This document shows positions 28,202-37,239 of a stretch of 64,000 nt of DNA, in pieces. Both the position numbers and the translations under genes were made by a program. The notes below the pieces were generated by a model. That model did not search any database and had not been told where the DNA came from. It saw only the letters and a list, made by a program, of their open reading frames with translations. Source of the stretch: Pannonibacter carbonis (GTDB lineage: Bacteria > Pseudomonadota > Alphaproteobacteria > Rhizobiales > Stappiaceae); assembly GCF_003012935.1 (NCBI RefSeq), contig NZ_PUDR01000006.1, positions 203,538-267,537 on the forward strand, read 5' to 3'. Numbering within the stretch: the first letter of the stretch is position 1; every line of letters starts with the position of its first letter.

Positions 28202-28508
28202 GAGTTCCCCCAGCACTTCAATCAGATACGCACCGTCGCAAGGACCAATCGTTACGATTCGGTTAAATCAATTATGAGGCGTCAAGTCCCCGCCGCATAG
28301 GACGCGCTGGGTCCCAATTCAGCCTTTTCCCCTTCAAAAGCCACAGCAGCATCAATGAGTGGTCACCGATGTCGGTCCTGTTTGAAGGAAACGAGCAAGC
28401 AACATGACACCGGACCCGATAAAACGCCAGGAACCAGCCGAAACTCAATGCAGAAAGGCCAGGCGCTTTGCCTGGCCTTGGTGATTCGTCTTGAAACTTG
28501 ACCAGCCC
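28202..28508 (-). other. tolC-popZ spacer
   Basis: 307 bp without a gene. It holds the tolC terminator at 28455-28479 and presumably the popZ promoter in the AT-richer part near 28240-28280. No clear -35/-10 pair or regulator site stands out. Confidence 0.5.
28455..28479 (-). terminator. tolC terminator
   Basis: AAGGCCAGGC and GCCTGGCCTT form a perfect 10-bp stem around a five-base loop; leftward it runs into CCTTTCTGCATT. It lies 30 bp after the tolC stop. Confidence 0.75.
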
Positions 28509-29870
28509 TCAGCGGCCGTCCGGCGTGCGCATGCCGAACCACTTGTCACGCACCTTGTCGTAGTGCTCCTTCGGGTCGTAACGGGCGACCTTGAGGCCGA
28601 GATATTCGGCATCCAGCTTACCGGTTGCCGAGATCAGCTGGAACGCGGCGACAATGCGGTTGCGCTGCGCGGTCACAAGGTTGACCCGCTGGTCGACCAG
28701 TTCCCGCTGGGCGTCCAAGACATCCAGCGTGGTGCGCTGACCGACACGCTGCTCCTCGATGACGCCTTCCAGCGCGAGTTGCTGCGCCTCGACTGCGGCC
28801 TGCGCGGCGCTGATCGATGCTTCGGCTGCCTGATACTGGCCCCAGGCGGAGATCACATTGGCGCGGATCCGGTCACGGACCACATCCAGCTGGATCTGAG
28901 TACGCCCCAGTTCCTCTTTCGCCTGACGCACGCGCGAGGAGGTGGTGCCACCCTGATAGATCGGCACCGAAACACGACCGAATACGGATGCAGAGTTCGA
29001 AACAGCCACATTCGACGACGGGTTCCATGACCGTTCGACCGATCCTTCAAGCGAGACGGTCGGCAGGGCTTCGCCTTCGATGGTCTTCACGGCAAACTGC
29101 GCCGCATCGACCAAGTGTTGTGCCTGGCGGATCAGCGGCTGGCTTTCCTCGCTGTTCCGCATGGCAACTTCGAGCGACTTAGGCACCAACTTGCCGACCG
29201 GCGTGCTTGCCGACAGGTTGCGCGCCTCAATGCCGACGATCTGGCGGTAGATCGCCCGGCTCGAATTGAGGTTAGCAATGGCGCTGTTCAGTCGGGCCTG
29301 GGCTTCTGCTCGACGGGCTTCTGCCTGCGACACATCGGTCCTGGTCCCCTCTCCGACCTCGAAGCGATCCCGGGCGGCCCGCACCTGCTCTGCGAGGAAC
29401 TCGACATCCGAGCGCTGCAGCGAGACCAGGGCGGTGTCGCGAATGACGTTGACATAGATCTCGGCGGCTGACAGCAGGATGTCCTGCTCGGTGGCGCTGA
29501 GGCTTTCCCGTTGCGAACGGACAATCGCTTCGGCCTGACGGGTCGAATTGACCGTCCGGAAGCCACGGAAGAGCGCCTGCTGCACGGTCAGGGAGATCGA
29601 GGCGTTGTTGCGGTAGTTGCTGAAGCCAGACCCGCTTGACCGGATGCTGCCGACGCCGGCATTGGCGGTGATCGTCGGACGCCAGCCGGCAAGAGCCTGC
29701 GGGACGCGTTCATCGACACCGCGCAATTCGGCGCGCGCCGCGTTCAGCGTCGGGTTGTTGGCATAGGCCAGAGCCAGCGCCTCGGCGATGGTTTCTGCCC
29801 GGCTGCCGGAGACCGAGGCCATCGCGGCAAGGCCTACGACTGCGGCAGTCAGAGATACGCGAAAATACAC
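28509..29870 (-). CDS. tolC: TolC-family outer membrane efflux/secretion channel
   Basis: 453 residues with a signal peptide (SLTAAVVGLAAMASVSGSRA) and the two-fold repeated outer membrane factor layout of coiled coils and beta strands. Diagnostic blocks are AETIAEALALAYANNPTLNAAR at the mature N-terminus, the SLTVQQALFRGFRT strand in the first half and VSVPIYQGGTTSSRVRQAKEEL in the second. The trimer forms a channel across the outer membrane for multidrug efflux or type I secretion; no partner pump gene is in this window. pcm lies upstream on the same strand. A perfect palindrome about 90 bp before the start (29956-29975) may be an operator. Confidence 0.94.
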   Translation of the reverse strand: MYFRVSLTAAVVGLAAMASVSGSRAETIAEALALAYANNPTLNAARAELRGVDERVPQALAGWRPTITANAGVGSIRSSGSGFSNYRNNASISLTVQQALFRGFRTVNSTRQAEAIVRSQRESLSATEQDILLSAAEIYVNVIRDTALVSLQRSDVEFLAEQVRAARDRFEVGEGTRTDVSQAEARRAEAQARLNSAIANLNSSRAIYRQIVGIEARNLSASTPVGKLVPKSLEVAMRNSEESQPLIRQAQHLVDAAQFAVKTIEGEALPTVSLEGSVERSWNPSSNVAVSNSASVFGRVSVPIYQGGTTSSRVRQAKEELGRTQIQLDVVRDRIRANVISAWGQYQAAEASISAAQAAVEAQQLALEGVIEEQRVGQRTTLDVLDAQRELVDQRVNLVTAQRNRIVAAFQLISATGKLDAEYLGLKVARYDPKEHYDKVRDKWFGMRTPDGR

Positions 29871-29955
29871 TGAAGTCAGCCCCTTATGTCACGGACCCCC
29901 ACCCGTGCCGAAAGATGGTGGCAGTATAGCCACCGGAAACACCCTGCCTACCCAG

Positions 29956-29975
29956 AACGATCCGGACGGATCGTT
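29956..29975. promoter_or_regulatory. Perfect palindrome upstream of tolC
   Basis: AACGATCCG and CGGATCGTT are separated by GA, giving 9-bp perfect arms. It lies 86-105 bp before the tolC ATG and has no T tract, so it looks more like a dimeric regulator site than a terminator. Confidence 0.45.
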
Positions 29976-30131
29976 ATTCCGGCACCGTGCGGCACGGGAG
30001 CAACATGTTGCGAAACGGTTAACAAGTCAAAGACGAAAACCGGCTGGCTTGCACTCCGGTGCCGGAGTTCAAGGCTGCCGCCGACCCGCAGGCCCGGAAG
30101 GGTGCAGGTCACGGGTCTGAGTGGATCCAGT

Positions 30132-30794
30132 TCAGAAGACGAACTGATGCGCCTTTTCAAAACCCGGCAACAGATGCGCATTGGCATTGAAGCCGAAGCG
30201 GGCACCGATTGTCTCGCCGGAATCCTGATAGAGGCGCGCGACGCCTGCGCGGCCAAGGCCTTCGATCGCCACGAGACGGCCACCCGACTTCAGCTGACCA
30301 ACCAGCGCCTCAGGAAGCACCTCGACGGTGCCATCCAGGACGATCACGTCATAGGGCCCTTCCGAGGCGCAGCCGGCGGTGAGCTTGCCCTCGACCACAG
30401 CGGCATTCTCGATGCCCAGTTCGACAAGGGTTGCCGATGCGCGTGCTGCCAGTTCTGCGTCTTCCTCGACCATGACGACTGCACCGGCCAGGCTTGCCAG
30501 CACGGCCGCGCTGTAGCCCGTGGAGCCACCGACCACCAGAACCACATCCGTCGGCTTGACGAGTGCCAGCTGGACCAGCTTGCCGAACACATGCGGCTTC
30601 ATCAGATAGCGGTCCGGCCCGAGGTCGGAAACCAGGATGTCCTCGTCGATATAGGCGACGGGGCGCTTGGAGGCAGCCACGAACAGCTCGCGCGGGATAC
30701 GCTCCATCGCATCGAGGATCCGAAGGTCGGTCACATCATTGGTCCGAAGCTGGTTGTCGACCATTTTCGTGCGGGACTTTGCATAATCAGCCAT
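30132..30794 (-). CDS. pcm: Protein-L-isoaspartate O-methyltransferase family protein
   Basis: 220 residues from the ATG at 30794 (MADYAKSRTKMVDNQLR). The frame is open to 30896 but the extra 34 residues are Arg/Ala-rich and lack family features. N-terminal block: MVDNQLRTNDVTDLRILDAM and RELFV. SAM-binding glycine motif: VVLVVGGSTGYSAAVLA; acidic loop end: VVMVEEDAELA. DVIVLDGTVEVLPEALVGQLKSGG is the usual later block. Canonical enzymes repair isoaspartyl damage. This alphaproteobacterial subgroup next to tolC lacks the usual VGTGSGY form (it has VGGSTGY), so repair activity is not certain. Confidence 0.85.
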   Translation of the reverse strand: MADYAKSRTKMVDNQLRTNDVTDLRILDAMERIPRELFVAASKRPVAYIDEDILVSDLGPDRYLMKPHVFGKLVQLALVKPTDVVLVVGGSTGYSAAVLASLAGAVVMVEEDAELAARASATLVELGIENAAVVEGKLTAGCASEGPYDVIVLDGTVEVLPEALVGQLKSGGRLVAIEGLGRAGVARLYQDSGETIGARFGFNANAHLLPGFEKAHQFVF

Positions 30795-30995
30795 GGCGAG
30801 CCTCATGCCTTGCGCGGCCGCGCGGTGCGACCGTCCTCTTTCACCCGTTCCCTTAACGAGGCTGACCCGTGCTGACAAGGCCCACATGCGCTGCAACGCG
30901 GCCTCGTCCCCGCGTCATCGCGCCCCGCATGTAGTTCTGGCGGGATAGAGCGCCGGGTTTTCGGACGTTTCTGGGGGCCAGCAGGCCTTGTTGCT

Positions 30996-31035
30996 CCCCT
31001 GTCACGAAGCATTTGTGCAAATTCGGTGACAGGGG
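30996..31035. promoter_or_regulatory. 40-bp inverted repeat upstream of tRNA-Cys
   Basis: CCCCTGTCAC (30996-31005) and GTGACAGGGG (31026-31035) are perfect 10-bp arms around 20 bases, which themselves contain ATTT/AAAT pairing. It lies between the pcm start and the tRNA, 51 bp before the tRNA. It could be an operator or an RNA hairpin. It has no terminator T tract. Confidence 0.5.
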
Positions 31036-31085
31036 CTGCGGCGGCTCTTGACAGGACGAAGCAACTCATTGAAAAGGCACGCATC

Positions 31086-31159
31086 GGCCTCGTGGCGGAG
31101 TGGTGACGCAGCGGATTGCAAATCCGTGAACCCCGGTTCGATTCCGGGCGAGGCCTCCA
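31086..31159 (+). tRNA. tRNA-Cys (GCA)
   Basis: The acceptor arms GGCCTCG and CGAGGCC pair fully, U73 is the Cys discriminator, and CCA is encoded (31157-31159). The anticodon GCA (31118-31120) lies in the loop of a stem GCGGAT/ATCCGT-type arm, and the T-arm is CCCGGTTCGATTCCGGG. A TTGACA at 31048-31053 may be its -35 box; the -10 is poor. A strong terminator follows. Confidence 0.96.
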
Positions 31160-31167
31160 AGATCTTG

Positions 31168-31194
31168 AAAAGGCACCGGTTTCCGGTGCCTTTT
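31168..31194. terminator. Terminator between tRNA-Cys and the GGDEF-EAL gene
   Basis: AAAAGGCACCGG and CCGGTGCCTTTT form a perfect 12-bp stem with a TTT loop. It works in both directions for convergent transcripts. Confidence 0.93.
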
Positions 31195-31199
31195 CTGAT

Positions 31200-33524
31200 T
31201 CAGGGGCCTGGGAACACGAAGGCCGTCCCGAGCCTGGCCGCCATATCCGACGGCGCCATCGGCCGTGCGATCAGGAAGCCCTGGGCTTCGTTGCAGCCTG
31301 CCTGACGCAGGAACGCCAGTTGCTCCGGTGTTTCCACCCCTTCGGCAATCACCCGCAGATGCAGTTTGTGCCCGAGCGAGACGATGGCCTCGGCAATGCC
31401 ACGTCCGCTGCTGTCCTCGGCGACATCGCGAACAAAAGCCTGGTCGATCTTCAGGCGCGAGACGGGGAAGGATCGCAGCGCACTCAGACTGGAATAGCCG
31501 GTGCCAAAGTCATCAATCGCAAAGCGAACGCCGATGCTGCACAGGTCGTTCATTGTCGCGATTGCCTGCTCGACGTTGCGCATCAGCATGCTTTCCGTCA
31601 GTTCCAGTTCCAGCGCATGGGGGTCAAGGCCGGTGCGATTGAGGATGCCCTTCACCTGCTCTGCCCAACCGCGCTGTGCGAACTGGCGGGCAGAGACATT
31701 CACGCTCATGGTCACGGGCGGCAGCCCCTGGAGTTTCCAGGCCTGCGCCTGCCGGCAGGCCATCTTCAACACCTGCTTGCCGAGCGCGTTGATCAGGCCC
31801 CCCTCTTCCGCGACAGGGATAAACAGGTCCGGCGCCAGCAGGCCGCGATCGGGATGCTGCCAGCGCACCAGGGCCTCGACGCCACAGATCTCCCCGGTCT
31901 CCAGATCGATCTGGGGCTGATAGTGCAGTACGAACTCACGCCGGGCGAGACCGGCCCGGATCTCCTCCAGCAGGACGAGATTGGGCGCGCTCTCGTCGGC
32001 GCGAAGCGGGCTGTAGATTTCAAAGGTGTTTCGGCCGGCTTGCTTGGCGCCATACATGGCCGCATCCGCGTGAACCAGCAGCGTATCCGCATCCTCGCCA
32101 TTCTGCGGATAGATGGAGATGCCCATGCTGCAGGTGACGTGAAAGGCCTGGCCGAGAACTTCAACCGGTTCCGAGATTGCAGCCCTGAGACGGACAAGCA
32201 AAGACTGCAGGTTTGCCGGTTCTGCCGCCTCCCCGGTCAACAGCAGCACGAACTCATCTCCGCCAAGACGCAGCACCACATCACTTGCCCGCAGATGTGC
32301 CTTCATCCGCTCTGCGGCAATGACCAGGAGCTGGTCTCCGGCGGCATGGCCAAAGCTGTCATTCACTGCCTTGAAATGGTCGATGTCGAGAAAGACGACG
32401 GCAACGCGCGGGGTCTGGGGCGTTACGAGGCGAATCGCCTTATCCAGGCACTTGGCCAGCTGGCTGCGATTCGGAAGTCCGGTCAGAGGGTCATGGTGTG
32501 CGAGGAAGCGGATCTGCTCTTCGGCCTGCTTGCGCTCGATCGCGATGGCCGCAATGCGTGCCGTGTCATTGATGAGGCGCAATTCCGCGGGATCCGGCGC
32601 CTTCGGAGCACGGGAATAGATCGCAAAGGTTCCCAGCACCTTGCCGGCCAGTGACTTGATCGGCGTCGACCAGCAGGCGCGAACTCCGCCCAACTCGGCC
32701 AGCGCATGAAAATCTGCCCAAAGCGGATCAGTGAAAATGTCGGAAACGATCACCTGTTCGCGCCGATAGGCCGCCGTGCCGCAGGATCCGACGCATGGCC
32801 CGATTTCGATACCGTCGACGAGCCGGGTGTACTCGGGATTGAGGCTCGGGGCTGCCCCGTGGCGCAGGTGAACCCCATCCTCATCCAGCAGCAAGATCGA
32901 CCCGAGCAGTCCGTCGAGTTGATCCTCGAGGAGACGCACCAGGCAATCCAGCACCTCAGACAGGGGAGCGCTGGAGGAAATCATCTCCAGTACCTGAGCC
33001 TGACCGTCGCGCAGCCGGTCGGCCTTCTTTCGTTCAGTAATGTCGCGGGAAATGCCGAAAACGCCGATCAGTTCGCCTGTGGAGCCGCGCAACGGAAACT
33101 TCGACGAGGCAAGCCAGCGCTTGCTGCCATTGGGCAGGACGACAAACTCCTCCTGGTCGATAATGGGCTTGTCGGTCCGCATCACCTGCTTGGCATCGCG
33201 GTAGAACGTCATGGCAATCGGAAAGGGATACAGTTCAAGGTCCGTGCGTCCGATCAGGTCTTCCGCACTCTCGAAGCCAAGATCGCTTGCCATGGCACGG
33301 TTCGCCATGATGAAACGACAGTTCGTATCCTTGACGAACATGTAGTCGGACACCTGGTCGACCATCGTGCGAAGCCATGTCTTTTCTTCGCGTAGGACGC
33401 GCAGAAATGACGCTTCGTTTGCATCAGCCTCAGCCTGCACTGTGGTTCCCGCGGAGCCCGCAGGTGATCCGCGATCGTCGTCTTCGACGATATCGTCTCC
33501 ATAGGGTGTCAAGCGAGCAGCCAT
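31200..33524 (-). CDS. Cyclic-di-GMP signalling protein: PAS-GAF-GGDEF-EAL
   Basis: 774 residues and no membrane segment. A PAS domain covers about residues 43-165 ([22 protein letters not shown], ending [13 protein letters not shown]). A GAF domain follows at about 180-325 ([24 protein letters not shown]). Then a diguanylate cyclase domain has intact RLGGDEF (G421-F425), and a phosphodiesterase domain has intact EAL (E550-L552) and [10 protein letters not shown]. Both catalytic signatures are present, so it could make or break c-di-GMP depending on the PAS/GAF input. It stands alone between the tRNA-Cys terminator and an AT-rich spacer. Confidence 0.93.
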   Translation of the reverse strand: MAARLTPYGDDIVEDDDRGSPAGSAGTTVQAEADANEASFLRVLREEKTWLRTMVDQVSDYMFVKDTNCRFIMANRAMASDLGFESAEDLIGRTDLELYPFPIAMTFYRDAKQVMRTDKPIIDQEEFVVLPNGSKRWLASSKFPLRGSTGELIGVFGISRDITERKKADRLRDGQAQVLEMISSSAPLSEVLDCLVRLLEDQLDGLLGSILLLDEDGVHLRHGAAPSLNPEYTRLVDGIEIGPCVGSCGTAAYRREQVIVSDIFTDPLWADFHALAELGGVRACWSTPIKSLAGKVLGTFAIYSRAPKAPDPAELRLINDTARIAAIAIERKQAEEQIRFLAHHDPLTGLPNRSQLAKCLDKAIRLVTPQTPRVAVVFLDIDHFKAVNDSFGHAAGDQLLVIAAERMKAHLRASDVVLRLGGDEFVLLLTGEAAEPANLQSLLVRLRAAISEPVEVLGQAFHVTCSMGISIYPQNGEDADTLLVHADAAMYGAKQAGRNTFEIYSPLRADESAPNLVLLEEIRAGLARREFVLHYQPQIDLETGEICGVEALVRWQHPDRGLLAPDLFIPVAEEGGLINALGKQVLKMACRQAQAWKLQGLPPVTMSVNVSARQFAQRGWAEQVKGILNRTGLDPHALELELTESMLMRNVEQAIATMNDLCSIGVRFAIDDFGTGYSSLSALRSFPVSRLKIDQAFVRDVAEDSSGRGIAEAIVSLGHKLHLRVIAEGVETPEQLAFLRQAGCNEAQGFLIARPMAPSDMAARLGTAFVFPGP

Positions 33525-33832
33525 TCAACGGCCCCTGTAATAACTTTCGGGTTTTTCCTCATTCAATCCAGACTTGCCAAATGAAACATAATTTCACGTT
33601 AAATCAAAGTTCGAAGCCCGTTTGCTTTGGATCTTATAGATAATATTTCTTAGCATTTCGGTCGCAATTTCCTCCATCTGCGTAAGCAACTGATCCCACG
33701 TCAGTTTCGTTGCAACGCAAGGCATGTCGCTTTGAAGCAAGATCGACCCGCTTGCAGTCTCCTCATCCCGGCGCGGATCAGCTAGACAAGAGCAAAGACC
33801 CTCGATCAGGGTCAGGGAGGATCATTTTCATC
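33525..33832. other. AT-rich intergenic region
   Basis: 308 bp between divergent genes. The part from about 33536 to 33720 is strikingly AT-rich for this genome (for example TCTTATAGATAATATTTC). It probably holds both promoters. No cobalamin riboswitch core or gene is visible. GACCCT (33797-33802) and AGGGTC (33808-33813) form a small hairpin just before the ribosome site of the next gene. Confidence 0.6.
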
Positions 33833-34834
33833 ATGCGGCATGGCGGCGATCTGGCGGAAGCCCGCGCAATTCATGGCGGCGAACGCCACGGCTGGCTTGA
33901 TCTGTCGACGGGCATCAACCCGAATGCCTGGCCGGTCCCTGCACAACTGGAGCGCCGGTTCTGGACAGACCTGCCATCATCGGCGGATCTCGCCGACCTT
34001 TTGGCCGCAGCAAGGCTTGCCTATGCGGCGCCGTCTCATCTAGGACTGACTGCCGCTCCAGGCACCCAGGCGATCCTGCCGCTATTACCCCGGCTGGCAC
34101 CGGACGGACCTGTCGCCATCGTCAGTCCGACTTACTCCAGCCACGCAGACGCCTGGCGGCGCGCTGGACGAGACGTCCGGGAGATCCCGTCCGCCTATGA
34201 TGCGCCACCGGACGCGAAGGTCCTGGTGCTGGTCAATCCGAACAATCCCGATGGCCGCCTGCTCGCGCCTTCGGCCCTGCTCCATCTTGCCCGCGAGATG
34301 CAGGCGCGCGGCGGCCTTGTCGTGGTGGACGAGGCCTTTGCCGATGTCGTTCCCGGCCTCAGCGTCCTGCCGCATCTGACCGACGAGCCGATCCTGGTGC
34401 TGCGGTCCTTCGGCAAGTTTTTCGGCCTTGCCGGGGTGCGACTTGGATTTCTATGCGGTGAGGCTGACCTGTGCGAAACGGCAAGCCAGATGCTGGAAAG
34501 CTGGGCAGTCAGCGGGCCGGCGCTGGCAGTGGGTCAGGCGGCCCTGTCGGACCTTGCCTGGCAGGACGCCATGCGGCGACAACTCGCCGACGAGATGGCC
34601 GACCTGACGCTCGCCCTGTCGATGGCCGGTCTCACCGTGTTCGGCGGAACTGCCCTCTATGCCCTTGCCGGCTTGCGCAAGGCCGAGGCGATGCATTCAG
34701 CCCTGGCCCGCCGCCACATCTGGACCCGGCGCTTCGATAATTCCCCGACCTGGCTGCGCTTCGGGTTGCCGGGCAGCCCCGCTGCACTGGCTCGGTTGAC
34801 TGCAGCTCTGGCCGACGCCGTGAACGAGATCTGA
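33833..34834 (+). CDS. cobD: Threonine-phosphate decarboxylase (CobD of Salmonella / CobC of Pseudomonas)
   Basis: 333 residues from the ATG at 33833, preceded by AGGGAGG; the frame is open 123 bp upstream but without coding style. A PLP fold-type I enzyme: N-terminal MRHGGDLAEAR and LDLSTGINPNAWP are typical of this family, the nucleotide-loop NPNNPDG and VVDEAFAD Asp are present, and the PLP lysine is in RSFGKFFGLAGVRLG. It makes (R)-1-aminopropan-2-ol phosphate, the linker that joins the corrin ring to the lower ligand in cobalamin. cbiB, its partner step, follows after 3 bp. Confidence 0.9.
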   Translation: MRHGGDLAEARAIHGGERHGWLDLSTGINPNAWPVPAQLERRFWTDLPSSADLADLLAAARLAYAAPSHLGLTAAPGTQAILPLLPRLAPDGPVAIVSPTYSSHADAWRRAGRDVREIPSAYDAPPDAKVLVLVNPNNPDGRLLAPSALLHLAREMQARGGLVVVDEAFADVVPGLSVLPHLTDEPILVLRSFGKFFGLAGVRLGFLCGEADLCETASQMLESWAVSGPALAVGQAALSDLAWQDAMRRQLADEMADLTLALSMAGLTVFGGTALYALAGLRKAEAMHSALARRHIWTRRFDNSPTWLRFGLPGSPAALARLTAALADAVNEI

Positions 34835-34837
34835 CCC

Positions 34838-35812
34838 GTGCTGCTGGATCCCTTGCTGCTTTTCGTCCTGCTGGCGGCGCTTGCGGTCGATGCCCTTGTC
34901 GGCGACCCGGACTGGCTCTGGCGCCGGCTGCCGCATCCGGTGGTCTGGATTGGGAGGCTTATCTCCTGGCTCGACACCAGCCTGAACCGGCCCAACTGGA
35001 CCGCTGGCCTGCGCAGGACAGCCGGTGTTGTGGCACTTCTGATTCTGGTCACGTTGGGACTGGCGCTCGGCTCGATGATCCAGTCCGCACTGCTCTCCAT
35101 GCCATTCGGCTGGCTTGCCCTTGCCATCTTTGCAAGCATCCTGCTGGCGCAGAACAGCCTTTACAGCCACGTCCGCGCGGTCGCTGATGGGCTCGAACGG
35201 GAGGGGCTGGCTGGTGGGCGGCGGACCGTTGCCATGATCGTCGGCCGGGATCCGGAGCAACTGGATACCGCCGGCGTTTCCCGTGCCGCCATCGAATCCT
35301 GCGCCGAGAATTTCTCCGACGGCGTTGTTGCCCCCGTCGTCTGGTTTGCCCTCCTCGGCTTGCCAGGCCTCATCGCCTACAAGGCCGTCAACACCGCCGA
35401 TTCCATGATCGGCCACAAGACCGAGCGGCATCAGGCCTTCGGCTGGGCCTCCGCCCGCTTCGACGACCTCATAAACCTGCCGGCCTCGCGCCTGTCTGCC
35501 ATTTTCATAGCGCTGGCAGCGCCGCTCGCGGGCGGCTCGAGCGCACGTGCCCTCGCGTGTGTTGCCCGCGATGCCGGTCAGCATCGCTCCCCCAACGCCG
35601 GCTGGCCGGAAGCGGCCATGGCCGGGGCGCTGGGCATTGCCCTTGCTGGCCCCCGCGCCTATGCCACCTACAGGGTCGAGGATCCCTTCATGAACCCGAC
35701 CGGCAACAAGGCGATCGGCGCAGGGGAAATTCGGCGCGCGCTTCGGGTGCTTGCAGGGGCTTGCGTCATCGAGGCAATGCTGGTTCTGATACTCGCCTTG
35801 GTGCTTTTCTGA
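34838..35812 (+). CDS. cbiB: Adenosylcobinamide-phosphate synthase CbiB (CobD in Pseudomonas naming)
   Basis: 324 residues with several membrane helices (LLFVLLAALAVDALV, VVALLILVTLGLAL, WLALAIFASILLA) and a C-terminal one. Family blocks: VGDPDWLWRRLPHPVVWIG, RDPEQLDTAGVSRAAIES and ENFSDGVVAPVVWF. It attaches aminopropanol phosphate to adenosylcobyric acid. The GTG start is 3 bp after the cobD stop, so translation is probably coupled. The cobD-cbiB pair is convergent with the main cobalamin operon. Confidence 0.93.
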   Translation: MLLDPLLLFVLLAALAVDALVGDPDWLWRRLPHPVVWIGRLISWLDTSLNRPNWTAGLRRTAGVVALLILVTLGLALGSMIQSALLSMPFGWLALAIFASILLAQNSLYSHVRAVADGLEREGLAGGRRTVAMIVGRDPEQLDTAGVSRAAIESCAENFSDGVVAPVVWFALLGLPGLIAYKAVNTADSMIGHKTERHQAFGWASARFDDLINLPASRLSAIFIALAAPLAGGSSARALACVARDAGQHRSPNAGWPEAAMAGALGIALAGPRAYATYRVEDPFMNPTGNKAIGAGEIRRALRVLAGACVIEAMLVLILALVLF

Positions 35813-35850
35813 AGGGCTGTCCCTTCGCTCCTCTCACCTGCGACCCGTCC

Positions 35851-36456
35851 ATGCTCCCCTTCTCTGCAGCCGCTGAAACGAACAAGACGCCGATCCTCAC
35901 CATTCTCAAGAATGCCTTCGCCGATGTGGCCCGGGTGCTGGAAATCGCCAGCGGCACCGGCCAGCATGCGGTGCATTTCGCCAGCAACCTGCCGCATCTG
36001 ACCTGGCAGCCGAGCGACATTCCCGAGCATCTGGCCGGCCTCGAACAGCGGATCATCGAGACCGATCTCGACAACCTGTTCGAGCCCATCGGCCTCGACG
36101 TGCGCGACCTGCCCTGGCCGACGCCCGACCGGGACGCCGACGATGCCTTCGACGGCATCTTTACCGCAAACAGCCTGCACATCATGAGTTGGGCCGGTGT
36201 GGAGGCCTTCTTCGCCGGCGTGGATGAAACGCTCGCACCGGGCGGCACGCTCGCCATCTATGGCGCGATGAAATATGGCGGCGCCTTCACCACGCCGAGC
36301 AACGAGGCTTTCGACCAGAGCCTGCGCAAGAAGGATCCGGAGAGCGGCCTGCGCGACTTCGAGGCCATCGACGCGCTCGCCCGCGGCATCGGCCTGACGC
36401 TGGTTGCCGATCATGCCATGCCGGCGAACAACCAGTTGCTGGTGTACCGGCGCTGA
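35851..36456 (+). CDS. DUF938 SAM-dependent methyltransferase
   Basis: 201 residues from the ATG at 35851. It begins MLPFSAAAETNKTPILTIL, the DUF938 signature. The SAM-binding motif is VLEIASGTGQHAVHFA; later blocks are FDGIFTANSLHIMSWAG and LAPGGTLAIYGAMKYGGAFT. The fold is a class I methyltransferase; the substrate of DUF938 enzymes is not known to me. It starts 38 bp after cbiB and may be read through from it, but a role in cobalamin synthesis should not be assumed. It ends exactly where the convergent membrane-protein gene ends. Confidence 0.85.
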   Translation: MLPFSAAAETNKTPILTILKNAFADVARVLEIASGTGQHAVHFASNLPHLTWQPSDIPEHLAGLEQRIIETDLDNLFEPIGLDVRDLPWPTPDRDADDAFDGIFTANSLHIMSWAGVEAFFAGVDETLAPGGTLAIYGAMKYGGAFTTPSNEAFDQSLRKKDPESGLRDFEAIDALARGIGLTLVADHAMPANNQLLVYRR

Positions 36457-37026
36457 TCAGTTGGTTCCGGACGGATCGATATCCTTTACGTCCATCCCGG
36501 GACCGGCTGCAAACAACCGCAACTGGTCGATGCCCTTGGAGAGCGCTCCAGAACACGCAATCAGGATCAAGGAACAGATCACTGTTCCTGCATCCGCATA
36601 GACATCGATCATGACTTGGGGCGCCGGGCTGTAGAAACTATCAGAAGCCTCCCGCATCGTTCGGTCTAGAACGAAGGCGCTGACCAGATCGAGCATGGCG
36701 GAAAAACAGAAGTAAACGCCAATCAGGGCAATTCCAGCCGCCTGCCAGCGCTGGACGACATCGCCGCTATCCGATGCTTGTCCATGTGTCGTTAGTCCGA
36801 CCAGAATGACCCTCGGGTAACAGAACAGAACCACTGCAATTGCCATGTTCAGGCATAGCAGCGAGAGATCCAGCCAGTTGGTTGCCAGATCATTGGTTTG
36901 ATACTGGTAGAATGTCATGGGCAGGTAGCGCGCTTCCCAGAGGAACATGTAGACGGAGAAGACACGCACGATCACGATGTAAAATGTAGAGTTCATTGCA
37001 GGATGATCCGTGGATTGCTGTGTCAC
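36457..37026 (-). CDS. Hypothetical membrane protein, paralogue A
   Basis: 189 residues, not recognised. Four hydrophobic segments are visible: about 14-32 (FYIVIVRVFSVYMFLW), 52-75 (LDLSLLCLNMAIAVVLFC), 92-116 (AAGIALIGVYFCFSAMLDLVSAFVL) and 142-162 (GTVICSLILIACSGAL). The same plan, with IVRxFSxYxx at the start and a QxxGxxLxGxxxxxxS segment, occurs in the protein at 37240-37731. Base composition is visibly less GC-rich than in the cob genes. It lies downstream of that paralogue on the same strand, suggesting a duplicated pair that moved here together. No function is proposed. Confidence 0.6.
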   Translation of the reverse strand: MTQQSTDHPAMNSTFYIVIVRVFSVYMFLWEARYLPMTFYQYQTNDLATNWLDLSLLCLNMAIAVVLFCYPRVILVGLTTHGQASDSGDVVQRWQAAGIALIGVYFCFSAMLDLVSAFVLDRTMREASDSFYSPAPQVMIDVYADAGTVICSLILIACSGALSKGIDQLRLFAAGPGMDVKDIDPSGTN

Positions 37027-37161
37027 TATCCGTCCTAAGCGAGGGCGAAAGACGGCTTAGGGGATTTTCCGCTGGCCAGATGCGGTTGGCGCGATTGGTG
37101 AGGCCGAAACCATGCGCGGCTTCGTTCTGTAACTTTATCTTGCAGCATTCGACCGACACAA

Positions 37162-37232
37162 TCAACGCGAACGGCTGGCAGCGATCGCCAGCAGCGTTTC
37201 AACATCCAGCACCACCTCCAGATGCCGGGCCA
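37162..37232 (-). pseudogene. Remnant of a cobQ 3' end
   Basis: The 56 bp at 37177-37232 match the live cobQ 3' end (37765-37820) at 53 positions. Read leftward it encodes [21 protein letters not shown] then TGA, against [19 protein letters not shown] then TGA in cobQ. It therefore looks like the true C-terminus of a different cobQ allele, not a random repeat. Confidence 0.85.
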
Positions 37233-37239
37233 AGTCATG

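Noticed and set aside
33525..33832. Second cobalamin riboswitch before cobD
   Set aside because: No B12-box or conserved core is present on either strand.
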